NCBI GenBank assembly: GCA_964573255.1
Contig: CAZNJB010000007.1
Location: 1-64,000, forward strand
Direction: 5' to 3'
Source: CAYNUJ01 sp964573255
Lineage (GTDB): Bacteria > Bacteroidota > Ignavibacteria > Ignavibacteriales > Melioribacteraceae
Length of the DNA stretch: 64,000 nt
The notes beneath the pieces were generated by a model that was not told where the DNA came from, searched no databases, and saw only the letters and a program-made list of their open reading frames with translations. The position numbers and the translations under genes were made by a program. Below are positions 26,305 through 34,711 of the stretch, piece after piece; position 1 is the stretch's first letter, and each line of letters begins with the position of its first letter.

Positions 26305-26497
26305 ACTGCGCTGTCGACCCTAATTATGAAGAACTAACAAGAAAATAATAGGGTTACTGACTCATTGCGTGTATTACAGGCCTCAATTCGTCTAATGGCG
26401 GATGCTGCTTTATAGTAGCCTAGTGGAAGTAAAAAGCGCAAGGCAGTTTCCCACATTGTCATAGAAGGGTTCTTCTATGCGTGGGCGGCAGCGCAAA
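26305..26497 (+). ncRNA. ssrS: 6S RNA
   Basis: The region between zapA and rny folds like 6S RNA. An outer stem pairs TGCGCTG (26307-26313) with CAGCGCA (26489-26495) and extends inward with CG and CCC/GGG pairs. A 3' hairpin has CATAGAAG/CTTCTATG with loop GGTT, flanked by CCCAC/GTGGG. The GGGTTC loop region and the following GGCGGCA resemble the 3' side of E. coli 6S. A location next to zapA is the usual one in several phyla. 6S binds the housekeeping RNA polymerase holoenzyme and dampens transcription in stationary phase. Ends are approximate. Confidence 0.82.
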
Positions 26498-26519
26498 TTT
26501 TACGTTTTACGGAGGAATT

Positions 26520-28088
26520 ATGGTAGTGGAGTTGTATTATTTGATCGCTGCTGCGGTCGGTATATTTATTTTTGCTCTTTTAATTGGTTGGGCTCTTAAT
26601 TCTAGTTTTGGGCGGATAAATCTTAAAAAATCGAAAGATGAAGCAGAAAAAATTATCGCCGATGCTGAAAAAGAAAGCAAAAATCTTAAAAGAGAAAAAT
26701 TACTAGAAGTAAAAGACGAGTGGCTTCGTAAAAAGCAGGAATTTGATAACGAAGTAAACCAGAAGAGGCAGAAACTTCTTAAATACGAAAAGCAACTTGA
26801 GTCTCGCGAAGAAAGCCTCGAAAAGAAATATGATATTATTCTCGAGAAGGAAAAACATTTTAAAAAACTTGAACGAGTACTGCAGCAGAAAGAAGAAGAG
26901 ATTGCTAAAAAGCAATCTGAACTCGACAGGTTGATAGTAGAGCAAAATGTACGTCTCGAAAAAACTGCGGCATTAACTGCCGAAGAAGCTAAGAAAATGC
27001 TTATTGAAAATATGATCAATAAAGCAAAATCGGAAGCTTCTGCGCATATACAGGAAATTCGAGATCGTGCAAAAGTTGAAGCCAAAAAAGAAGCGCAAAA
27101 AATTATTGTTCAGGCAATTCAAAGAACTGCCGTCGATCATTCTGTTGAATCGACTGTTTCAGTCGTTCAAATTCAGAATGACGAAATGAAAGGTCGTATT
27201 ATTGGTAGAGAAGGTAGAAATATTCGGGCTTTCGAGGCAAAAACGGGTATCGATGTTATTGTTGACGATACTCCGGAAGCAGTTATTCTCTCCGGTTTCG
27301 ATCAATTCAGAAGGGAAGTTGCCCGTATTGCTCTTGAAAGATTGATTGCCGACGGCAGGATTCACCCAGCAAGAATTGAAGAAGTAGTTGATAAGGTTCA
27401 AAGCGAGTTGGAAGAAGAAATTCACCGTGAGGGTGAAAACACTCTAATTCAACTCGGAATTCACGGAGTTCATCCGGAATTGACCAAATATATTGGAAAG
27501 ATGAAATACCGCTCGAGTTACGGGCAGAATCTTTTACAACATAGTATTGAAGTTGCTTATATAACCGGTATTCTTGCTGCGGAATTAGGATTTGATCCTA
27601 ATTTGGCTAAGAGAGCCGGATTGTTGCACGATATCGGAAAAACATTGGATAAATCGGTTGAAGGTCCCCACGCTTTACTGGGTTACGAATTAACCAAGAA
27701 GTACAGGGAACATCCTATCGTAGTTAATGCAGTCGGGTCCCACCACGAAGATATAGAAATGGATCACCCCATAGCAGCACTGGTTCAAGCAGCAGACGCA
27801 ATAAGCGGTGCAAGACCAGGTGCAAGACGCGAACCGCTCGAAAGCTACGTTAAGCGTTTGGAGAATTTGGAGAAACTCGCCGAATCCTTCGAAGGTGTAG
27901 CTAAAACTTATGCAATCCAAGCAGGACGCGAAATTAGAGTGGTTGTTGAACCTGATAAAGTTGACGACGATTTTTCAGACAAATTAGCTTACGATATCGC
28001 TCAAAAAATTCAAGAGGAACTTGAGTACCCCGGTCAAATTAAAGTTACAGTTATACGCGAGGTTAGAAAGATAGCTTACGCTAAATGA
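26520..28088 (+). CDS. rny: Ribonuclease Y
   Basis: A 522-aa membrane-anchored endoribonuclease that starts mRNA decay. Domains: N-terminal transmembrane helix (about 3-25), long charged coiled coil (about 30-195), KH domain (about 210-275, GRIIGREGRNIRAFE) and HD domain (about 335-430, LLHDIGKTLDKS). The ATG at 26520 has GGAGG five bases upstream; longer frames starting at 26481 run into the 6S RNA. The length matches the family. Confidence 0.95.
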   Translation: MVVELYYLIAAAVGIFIFALLIGWALNSSFGRINLKKSKDEAEKIIADAEKESKNLKREKLLEVKDEWLRKKQEFDNEVNQKRQKLLKYEKQLESREESLEKKYDIILEKEKHFKKLERVLQQKEEEIAKKQSELDRLIVEQNVRLEKTAALTAEEAKKMLIENMINKAKSEASAHIQEIRDRAKVEAKKEAQKIIVQAIQRTAVDHSVESTVSVVQIQNDEMKGRIIGREGRNIRAFEAKTGIDVIVDDTPEAVILSGFDQFRREVARIALERLIADGRIHPARIEEVVDKVQSELEEEIHREGENTLIQLGIHGVHPELTKYIGKMKYRSSYGQNLLQHSIEVAYITGILAAELGFDPNLAKRAGLLHDIGKTLDKSVEGPHALLGYELTKKYREHPIVVNAVGSHHEDIEMDHPIAALVQAADAISGARPGARREPLESYVKRLENLEKLAESFEGVAKTYAIQAGREIRVVVEPDKVDDDFSDKLAYDIAQKIQEELEYPGQIKVTVIREVRKIAYAK

Positions 28089-28115
28089 TTTTATTTAAAT
28101 TAAGTAGAAAATTGT

Positions 28116-28168
28116 AAGGGTTGTCAAGTCAATCTAATAGATTGATGCTTGAGACCCTTTTAATTTTT
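28116..28168 (+). terminator. Intrinsic terminator after rny
   Basis: A long stem: AAGGGT/ACCCTT, TCAAG/CTTGA and CAATCT/AGATTG with small bulges and loop AAT, followed by TTTTAATTTTT. It lies between rny and coaE, so coaE probably has its own promoter. Confidence 0.8.
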
Positions 28169-28191
28169 GTACACAAAGGTGAGGAGTAAAA

Positions 28192-28800
28192 ATGGCAAAG
28201 AATCTCAAAATTGGCATTACCGGTGGAATCGGGAGCGGTAAGTCCATAGTCTCTGATTTCGTTTCCGAGATGGGTTTCCCGGTAATTAAAGCCGATGATG
28301 TAGCGAAAGAAGTAATGTTAAAAAATACAGAAGTTAAAGAAAAGATAATTGAAACGTTTGGTAAATCTGCATACAAAGGTAAAGGATTAAATAAAAAATT
28401 CCTTGCAGAAACAATATTTAGCGATGATGAGAATTTAGCAAAGATGAATGAAATTGTTCATCCACCTACCATAAAACAAATAAAGGATTCAGTTTATGCA
28501 CTCCTGGATAATACCCAATTTGTTTTTGTGGAAGCGGCTCTTTTATATGAAGTTAAGATGCAGCATATTTTTGACTATGTTATCTTAGTAACAGCAGATG
28601 AAGATCTCAGAATAAAAAGAGTTATGGAAAGAGATGGAGTAACCGAAGAAGAAGTTAGAGCTCGTATGAAAGGTCAGTGGCAGGATTCAGCCAAGCAGGA
28701 TAAAGCCGATTTTATGCTGAGAAACGAAGGAACAATCGAGGAGTTCCATAAAAATATTGAGTTCATTTTACAATTATTAAAGAGGATTTCACTTTCTTAA
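28192..28800 (+). CDS. coaE: Dephospho-CoA kinase
   Basis: A 202-aa kinase for the last step of CoA synthesis. P-loop GGIGSGKS is at residues 10-17, followed by KADDVAKEVM and the HPPTIKQI region of the family. The length is normal. GAGGAG precedes the ATG. CoA supply fits the acetyl-CoA-heavy neighbourhood but the spacing suggests no direct link. Confidence 0.92.
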   Translation: MAKNLKIGITGGIGSGKSIVSDFVSEMGFPVIKADDVAKEVMLKNTEVKEKIIETFGKSAYKGKGLNKKFLAETIFSDDENLAKMNEIVHPPTIKQIKDSVYALLDNTQFVFVEAALLYEVKMQHIFDYVILVTADEDLRIKRVMERDGVTEEEVRARMKGQWQDSAKQDKADFMLRNEGTIEEFHKNIEFILQLLKRISLS

Positions 28801-28834
28801 TTAATGCTCATAAACTTATGTTACGAGGACTAAA

Positions 28835-29737
28835 GTGGAAATTGTAAACAAAGCAATCGTTAAGCTGGTAAAATGGCTGCCGAGAGGCATAGTCCATATT
28901 TTCGCCAAAAAATATATTTCAGGCGAACAATTGGACGATGCCGTTCGAGTTACGAAAGAATTAAATGCAAAAGGGATTTGTACGACTATCGATGTATTAG
29001 GCGAAGCGATTACTGATGCGGCAGAAGCCAGAGCTGCCAAGGATGAAGTATTGAGAGTTCTTAAAGCTATCGACGAACACAAATTGGACGCTAACGTTTC
29101 TCTTAAACCTACTCAATTTGCATTAGCGTTCGATGAAAACTTGGCTTATTCTCTTATCGAAGAGATTGTAATTAAAGCTAAGGAGTATAATAATTTTGTT
29201 CGTATCGATATGGAAGATTCTCCGTTTACTCAAAAGACTATTGATTTATTTACAAAACTCAGGTCCAAATACGATAATGTTGGTATAGTCCTTCAAGCTT
29301 ATTTACGGAGAACTGTAAATGATGTAAAATACCTAAATGATTTCGGAACCAATTACCGTTTGTGTAAAGGTATTTATGTTGAACCCGAAGAAATAGCTTA
29401 CAAGGATAAGCAGGAAATAAGGGATAATTATTTAAGAGCTTTGGAACTGATGCTAGATAACGGTAATTATGTCGGTATTGCTACGCACGATAAATATTTA
29501 ATTGATAATGCGTATAAGATGATAGAAGAAAAGAATATCGACAAATCGAAATTTGAATTCCAAATGCTTTATGGAGTTACTGAAAACTTGCGTGATATGA
29601 TTAATTCCGATGGTTACAAAATCAGGGTTTATGTGCCTTATGGCAGTCACTGGTATCCTTACTCTGTAAGAAGGTTACAGGAGAATCCGCAAGTAGCATG
29701 GTATATAACTAAAAGTATATTTAAGTTGGGCGAATGA
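28835..29737 (+). CDS. Proline dehydrogenase
   Basis: A 300-aa TIM-barrel flavoenzyme of the PRODH family, which oxidises proline to pyrroline-5-carboxylate with FAD. Motifs include NVSLKPTQFAL, VRIDMEDSPFT, QAYLRRT and RLCKGIYVEP, and near the C-terminus VPYGSHWYPYSVRRL. The start is GTG at 28835 with GAGG upstream. The partner P5C dehydrogenase is not in this window. Its stop overlaps the tsaD start by 4 bp. Confidence 0.9.
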   Translation: MEIVNKAIVKLVKWLPRGIVHIFAKKYISGEQLDDAVRVTKELNAKGICTTIDVLGEAITDAAEARAAKDEVLRVLKAIDEHKLDANVSLKPTQFALAFDENLAYSLIEEIVIKAKEYNNFVRIDMEDSPFTQKTIDLFTKLRSKYDNVGIVLQAYLRRTVNDVKYLNDFGTNYRLCKGIYVEPEEIAYKDKQEIRDNYLRALELMLDNGNYVGIATHDKYLIDNAYKMIEEKNIDKSKFEFQMLYGVTENLRDMINSDGYKIRVYVPYGSHWYPYSVRRLQENPQVAWYITKSIFKLGE

Positions 29738-30786
29738 ATTATATTGGAATCGAAAGTTCGTGTGATGAAACATCCGTAGCTGTAATAAGTAACGGAAAAT
29801 TAATATCAAATTTGGTCGCTTCTCAGCATTTTCATGCAAAGTATGGTGGTGTTGTGCCGGAACTTTCGAGTCGCGCTCATCTTCAAATTATTGCACCTCT
29901 TCTTAAACAAGCCTTGGAAGAGAGTAATCTTTCAATCAATGATATTGATGTTGTTTCTTCTACTGCAGGACCCGGACTTATCGGTGCAGTGTTAGTCGGA
30001 TTAACTTTCGCAAAGGGGCTTTCATTATCAACAGGTGCAGAATTCATTGGAGTAAATCATATTGAGGGGCATATTTATTCCGGTTTTCTAATGGAAGAGC
30101 AGCCCGAATATCCTTATTTATGTTTGGTAGTATCGGGAGGGCATACACTTCTATTATTGGTTGAATCACCATTAAAGATTGTAAAATTAGGTGGAACTGT
30201 GGATGATGCAGCGGGAGAAGCGTTCGATAAAGTAGCAAAATTGCTCGGACTCGGCTATCCCGGCGGACCAAAGGTTCAAAAATATGCAGAGAAGGGGGAC
30301 GAAAAATTTGTTAATTTTCCCGTTTCCCAATTAAAAGGTGAATTTGATTATTCATTCAGCGGTATTAAAACTGCCGTTCTAAGATTTGTGCAGCAAAATT
30401 ATAAAGACAATGTAATCCCTGAGAGTGATCTTCAAAATATTACTGCTTCTTTCCAATATTCGGTTGTTAAGGCTCTTACAAAAAATATGGAAAAGGCTCT
30501 GCGGAAATTTGATATTAAATCTATTTCCGTTGTTGGCGGAGTTGCTGCAAATAGAAAATTGAAAGAAAAGGTATCTGAACTCGGTAATAAATTTGGAAAG
30601 AAAGTTGTTATTCCTGATATAGAATATTGCGGCGATAACGGTGCAATGATTGCCTATAGAGGAATGATGCTTCATCAATCCGGAGTAAAATTCGATTTAA
30701 GTTATAACGCATATCCTTCGCTGAAGAAAGGGGGAATGCACTATTGGTATGATTTAAATAATAATAGATTATTTAGAAATGGATAA
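29734..30786 (+). CDS. tsaD: tRNA N6-adenosine threonylcarbamoyltransferase
   Basis: A 350-aa ASKHA-fold enzyme that transfers threonylcarbamoyl to A37 of ANN-decoding tRNAs. It opens GIESSCDETSVAV, has the metal-binding HIEGH motif near residue 110, and has the DDAAGEAFDKVAKLLGLGYPGG and CGDNGAMIAY segments. Overlaps both neighbours, so it is in a tight operon. Confidence 0.96.
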   Translation: MNYIGIESSCDETSVAVISNGKLISNLVASQHFHAKYGGVVPELSSRAHLQIIAPLLKQALEESNLSINDIDVVSSTAGPGLIGAVLVGLTFAKGLSLSTGAEFIGVNHIEGHIYSGFLMEEQPEYPYLCLVVSGGHTLLLLVESPLKIVKLGGTVDDAAGEAFDKVAKLLGLGYPGGPKVQKYAEKGDEKFVNFPVSQLKGEFDYSFSGIKTAVLRFVQQNYKDNVIPESDLQNITASFQYSVVKALTKNMEKALRKFDIKSISVVGGVAANRKLKEKVSELGNKFGKKVVIPDIEYCGDNGAMIAYRGMMLHQSGVKFDLSYNAYPSLKKGGMHYWYDLNNNRLFRNG

Positions 30787-31855
30787 TAAGGATAATCGAT
30801 TAAAAAATATTGTTGAAATAGAAAACAGAGAGTATAAATATTTCAATAGAAATGATTTTATGATTGTAGGTGCTTTTTTTGGCTTCATTTTTGGCATTTT
30901 AGCATATACATTTTACGGTCCCAATTATTATCAAGGATATCCGCCAAAAGTGATTACCATTCCTGCAGGAGCAACTTTCGAAGAGGTTTTGGATACTCTG
31001 ATAAATAAAAAGATAATTCAAAGTAAGAATGTAATGCGCATTGCCGCATTTATCTACGGAGCAGAAACAAATATTAAAGCAGGAAAGTATCCAATTCCTA
31101 ACGGACTCAGTTATTTGGATTTATTAGATCTTCTAATGAAAGGAATTCCTCCTGAGCAAAAATTAGTTACTATTCCAGAAGGAATTTGGCAGCATAAATT
31201 AGCCGGCTTACTAAAACATTCACTTGGGCTGGATTCCGCAAAAATTATGGAGCTGAGCAGTAATAAGAGATTTTTAAGATCACTCGGAATAAATGCTGAT
31301 AAATTAGAAGGATATTTACTACCGGAAACTTATTATTTGTTTGTGAACTCAACCGAAGAAGAGGTTCTCAGAAGATTGAAATCTGAAATGGATGAATTAT
31401 TTAAACCGGATTCCGTTAAATTGCAAATGAAAAAACTCGGTATGAGTAAACACGAAATATTAACGCTTGCTTCCATAATAGAAGGGGAAACGAATGCACA
31501 ATCCGAATATAAAAAGATTTCCGGTGTTTATCATAACAGATTGAGAAAAGGAATTAAATTGCAAGCGGATCCGACAATTCAATATTTGAAAAGGCACAAA
31601 AAGAAGTATAACAGAATTTTATACAAGGATTTGGAGATCAATTCTCCCTATAATACTTATATGTATCCGGGATTGCCTCCGGCACCAATTAATAATCCAG
31701 GAAAAAGAGCCGTAGAAGCTGCACTTTTTCCGGATGAACATAATTATTATTATTTTGTTGCTGACGGAACCGGTGGGCATAAATTTGCAACAAGTCTAAA
31801 TCAGCATCTTAAAAACGTAAATGAATACAGAAAATGGCGAAAAAGAAACAGATAG
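30779..31855 (+). CDS. mltG: Endolytic peptidoglycan transglycosylase MltG
   Basis: A 358-aa single-pass membrane protein (helix about residues 27-45) of the YceG-like family, which cuts nascent peptidoglycan and helps to end glycan strands. The catalytic Glu is in LASIIEGET near residue 238; QADPTIQY and PYNTYMYPGLPPAPI are also typical. It overlaps tsaD by 8 bp and the next gene by 22 bp. Confidence 0.93.
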   Translation: MDNKDNRLKNIVEIENREYKYFNRNDFMIVGAFFGFIFGILAYTFYGPNYYQGYPPKVITIPAGATFEEVLDTLINKKIIQSKNVMRIAAFIYGAETNIKAGKYPIPNGLSYLDLLDLLMKGIPPEQKLVTIPEGIWQHKLAGLLKHSLGLDSAKIMELSSNKRFLRSLGINADKLEGYLLPETYYLFVNSTEEEVLRRLKSEMDELFKPDSVKLQMKKLGMSKHEILTLASIIEGETNAQSEYKKISGVYHNRLRKGIKLQADPTIQYLKRHKKKYNRILYKDLEINSPYNTYMYPGLPPAPINNPGKRAVEAALFPDEHNYYYFVADGTGGHKFATSLNQHLKNVNEYRKWRKRNR

Positions 31856-33534
31856 TTAAATATTTTATAGCATTCTTATCTCTGTTTTTTATTGTAAGAT
31901 GCGCTAATCAACTGCCACCTGGGGGAGGAGAGATAGATAAAATTCCACCGGAAATTATTGAGACTTATCCTGAAAACGGCACTATAAAATTTAATGATGA
32001 TTATATTTCATTTACATTTTCCGAATACGTAGATAAAAGGAGTGTGAGGGAGGCAATATTTATTTCGCCTTCAATTGAAGGTGACATTGAGTATGATTGG
32101 TCTGGTAGAACACTCGATTTAGAATTTGATGAACCATTAAAGAAGAACACGACTTATACTGTCACTGTCGGAGCCGATATAAAAGATATAAATAACCATA
32201 ACACTATGGAAGAGGCTTTCACTCTTATTTTTAGTACAGGTGCAAAATTGGACAGTGGTGTAATAGCCGGTAAAATTTATGATGATGATCCTCTTGGGGT
32301 TTATGTTTTTGCTTATAAAATTGATTCAACTGAAATTGACTACTTTACGCAAAAACCCGATTATGTTTCGCAAGTTGGGGAAAATGGGATTTATTATCTA
32401 AAAGGATTATCATCTTCCAGATTTAGTGTTATTGCCGTTAGGGATCAATTCCGTGATCTGGTATATAATAAAGAGGAAGATTGGTTTGGAATTCCATTTT
32501 TAGAAACGGATTTATCTTCCGGACAGAATGAAATTTTCGGTGTCGATTTTTTCCTTTCCAGGGAGGATACATCAAAACCTCATCTTTTCTCTGCTACAAT
32601 GACAGATGCAAATCATATTTTTCTTGAGTTTAGCGAATATGTCGATTCGTCTCTATTTTCACCTGAGAATTTCTTCATTTATGATTCGAGTTCTTCCAAA
32701 AGAATAGACGTAGTTCATACTTTTAAGGGTAAGAGTAAGCCGAAAGAATATTTCTTGAGTATTTCCGATACACTTACGCAAGCAAATTCAAATTATTTAA
32801 TTCTGAAATCAGTGAAGGATTTATTCGGAAATGAAACGCTTAACGAAAGCGTTATGTTTACTGTAAACTCAAATCCCGATACACTTGTACCCAAAGTTGA
32901 AAGAATTACCACCAATAATCCAAGCGATAAAATTGATTTACTTAAGCCGGAAATATTCATCTATTTTAATGACGGTGTTGATCTGCTGAGTAGAACGGAA
33001 GCTGTGAAATTATTAGACTCAGACAGTATGGAAGTCAAATCTAAATTGGAATTTATTGATAATGCATTAATTCTATTGCAACCGGAAATCAAATTAACCT
33101 CCAACACTTCATATTTTGTTTCTGTCAATACTCGATATTTTAAGGATGCCGCAGGTAACAGGGGGGATACTGTTATTGTTAAAAATTTGTTTACTAAGAA
33201 TGAACTGGATTACAGCGGTATTTCAGGTAAAGTGCTTCCGGTAGATTCAATATCGAAAATAGTTGTATTGGAAAGTTTAGATGAGAAGGTTAAAACGAAG
33301 AGAGTTTTATTGCAAAGAGCCTCATCCAATGGTGAATTTAATTTCGATAAGTTGATTCCCGGAAAATATTTAATATGGACTTTCTACGATGAAAATGAAA
33401 ACGGGAAATATGATTACGGTAAATTATCACCCTTCACAAAGAGTGAGAAGTTCTCTTTTTATCCCGATACACTGAATTTAAGAGCACGCTGGCCAGTGGG
33501 GGATGTAATAATAGAACTTGATCCCACCGATTAA
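31834..33534 (+). CDS. Lipoprotein with Ig-like (SbsA/Big_5-type) domains
   Basis: A 566-aa exported protein. The leader ends IVRC at residue 23, an atypical but plausible lipoprotein site. At least two Big_5-like units are visible (GTIKFNDDYISFTFSEYVD with TFSEYVD near residue 63, and IFLEFSEYVDSSLF near 270), plus a third near 370-450, each followed by TNTTYxVxV-type strands. A C-terminal prealbumin-like region follows (LIPGKYLIWTFYDENENGKYD). Such proteins are common in this group; the function is unknown, probably structural or adhesive. Confidence 0.75.
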   Translation: MAKKKQIVKYFIAFLSLFFIVRCANQLPPGGGEIDKIPPEIIETYPENGTIKFNDDYISFTFSEYVDKRSVREAIFISPSIEGDIEYDWSGRTLDLEFDEPLKKNTTYTVTVGADIKDINNHNTMEEAFTLIFSTGAKLDSGVIAGKIYDDDPLGVYVFAYKIDSTEIDYFTQKPDYVSQVGENGIYYLKGLSSSRFSVIAVRDQFRDLVYNKEEDWFGIPFLETDLSSGQNEIFGVDFFLSREDTSKPHLFSATMTDANHIFLEFSEYVDSSLFSPENFFIYDSSSSKRIDVVHTFKGKSKPKEYFLSISDTLTQANSNYLILKSVKDLFGNETLNESVMFTVNSNPDTLVPKVERITTNNPSDKIDLLKPEIFIYFNDGVDLLSRTEAVKLLDSDSMEVKSKLEFIDNALILLQPEIKLTSNTSYFVSVNTRYFKDAAGNRGDTVIVKNLFTKNELDYSGISGKVLPVDSISKIVVLESLDEKVKTKRVLLQRASSNGEFNFDKLIPGKYLIWTFYDENENGKYDYGKLSPFTKSEKFSFYPDTLNLRARWPVGDVIIELDPTD

Positions 33535-33657
33535 CTTTTATTAAATCACATACTAACCTGCTATAGGTAGGTGAAAGCTGATTGAGTGAATTGACGAATT
33601 AAGATCAAAAGTAAATTAGTCTATTTATTTATCAATTCGATGGATTCCAATGTTTAA
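33535..33657. other. Intergenic spacer before the repeat
   Basis: No gene is seen. A small ACCT/AGGT inverted repeat lies near 33555-33570. The spacer ends where repeat copy A begins. Confidence 0.4.
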
Positions 33658-33787
33658 AACCCATCCACCCCAACCCTCCTTCCCTTAAACAAGGGAAGGA
33701 GGGAGCAGAAGCTCAAAATATTTTAATATTTTATTCACGCGCTAGAAAGCCCCTCCCTTCCGGAAGGGAGGGGTTGGGGTGGGTTGG
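33658..33787. repeat. Hairpin-rich repeat, copy A
   Basis: About 130 bp. CCCTCCTTCCCTT, loop AAAC, AAGGGAAGGAGGG (33674-33703) forms a 13-bp stem. CCCCTCCCTTCC/GGAAGGGAGGGG (33750-33773) forms a 12-bp stem. The ends (CCATCCACCCCAACC and GGTTGGGGTGGGTTGG) are themselves nearly complementary, so the whole can fold as a three-armed cruciform. The middle is AT-rich and contains GCTCAAAATATTTTAA. A second copy lies at 34271. Confidence 0.85.
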
Positions 33788-33876
33788 AAAGTCGAAGGAA
33801 AATTCGGGTATGAGTAACAAAGCTGTTGACAATTTTCAGGAATAATTGCATAATTCTCAAAAAAAGTAAACTAATT

Positions 33877-34269
33877 ATGTCGGTATCGGTTAGTTATGAA
33901 TTAAACAAAATAGCACAGTCTTTAGCACGAGAGATGAGGAATAATCCCACGGAAGCTGAAAAGATATTTTGGGAGGCAATACGTTCGAAAAAAATACTAA
34001 ATGCAAAGTTTTTACGTCAACATCCGCTATTCTTTGATTACTTGGGTAAAACTACATTCTATATCGCAGATTTTTACTGTAGAGAAAAAAGATTAGTAAT
34101 AGAAATAGACGGAAGAATTCATAACTATACAAAAGATCGTGATAAACAACGGACGGAAATTATCAGGTTAATGGGACTAAGAGTAATCAGATTTAAGAAT
34201 GAAGAGGTTTTGAATTACATGGTGGATACAATAGAAAGATTAAAAAAGGCAATAGCAGATATTCATTAG
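33877..34269 (+). CDS. DUF559 family protein, Vsr/restriction-endonuclease-like fold
   Basis: A 130-aa protein of the DUF559 family. Its conserved order is visible: LAREMRNNPTEAEKIFWEAI, KFLRQHPLF, ADFYC, LVIEIDGRIH and MGLRVIRFKNEEVL. The Asp/Glu set in DFYC and IEIDG matches the PD-(D/E)xK nuclease core. The ATG at 33877 fits the family start; an upstream TTG at 33826 would add a non-conserved tail. No good ribosome site is present. The stop is one base before repeat copy B and a second copy of the same repeat lies upstream, so gene and repeats look like one unit. Confidence 0.9.
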   Translation: MSVSVSYELNKIAQSLAREMRNNPTEAEKIFWEAIRSKKILNAKFLRQHPLFFDYLGKTTFYIADFYCREKRLVIEIDGRIHNYTKDRDKQRTEIIRLMGLRVIRFKNEEVLNYMVDTIERLKKAIADIH

Positions 34270-34270
34270 T

Positions 34271-34406
34271 AACCCATCCACCCCAGCCCTCCTTCCCTTA
34301 AACAAGGGAAGGAGGGAGAGCTAGCTCAAAATATTTTAAAATTTAATTCCAATTTGAACATTTAAAAGCCCCTCCCTTCGGGAAGGGAGGGGGTGGGGTG
34401 GGTTGG
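34271..34406. repeat. Hairpin-rich repeat, copy B
   Basis: About 136 bp, homologous to copy A in the same orientation. It has the same 13-bp stem (34287-34299 with 34304-34316, loop AAAC) and the second stem CCCCTCCCTTC/GAAGGGAGGGG (34369-34392). It shares the internal GCTCAAAATATTTTAA and the outer CCATCCACCCC / GGGGTGGGTTGG ends. The AT-rich middle differs more than the hairpins do. Confidence 0.85.
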
Positions 34407-34711
34407 AAAAAACAAAACACCAACAAATTTTATCCAAAAATTTTCAATTGTTAAATCTGTAGGCCGGAATTTTATATTCAATAATATTTCTGTTTACATT
34501 GTAGGATAATAGGGTATTATTGCAAAAAAGAAATCTGCATTTCTACATTCGTATATATTCCTGCGGTTAATCATTTATGCGATAATAACACGGAATAATT
34601 TAATAATTAAACACACCACATATTTATACGTTATTAAATATCTTTTATATTATTTATTTAATTAGCGAACATAATTTTAATTTGTCTTTTTTCAATTACT
34701 AAACAGTATTG
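34407..34711. other. 305-bp AT-rich intergenic region
   Basis: Lies between repeat copy B and the convergent 3' end of the namZ-like gene. I see no ORF, RNA gene or clear terminator in it. Confidence 0.4.

Noticed and set aside
26537..27085. 182-aa minus-strand ORF rich in Ser, Phe and Leu
   Set aside because: It is the antisense of the RNase Y coiled coil, whose Glu/Lys-rich codons leave long antisense frames open.
33658..34406. CRISPR array suggested by repeated G/C-rich hairpins
   Set aside because: There are only two copies 613 bp apart with a gene between them, and no regular spacers or cas genes.
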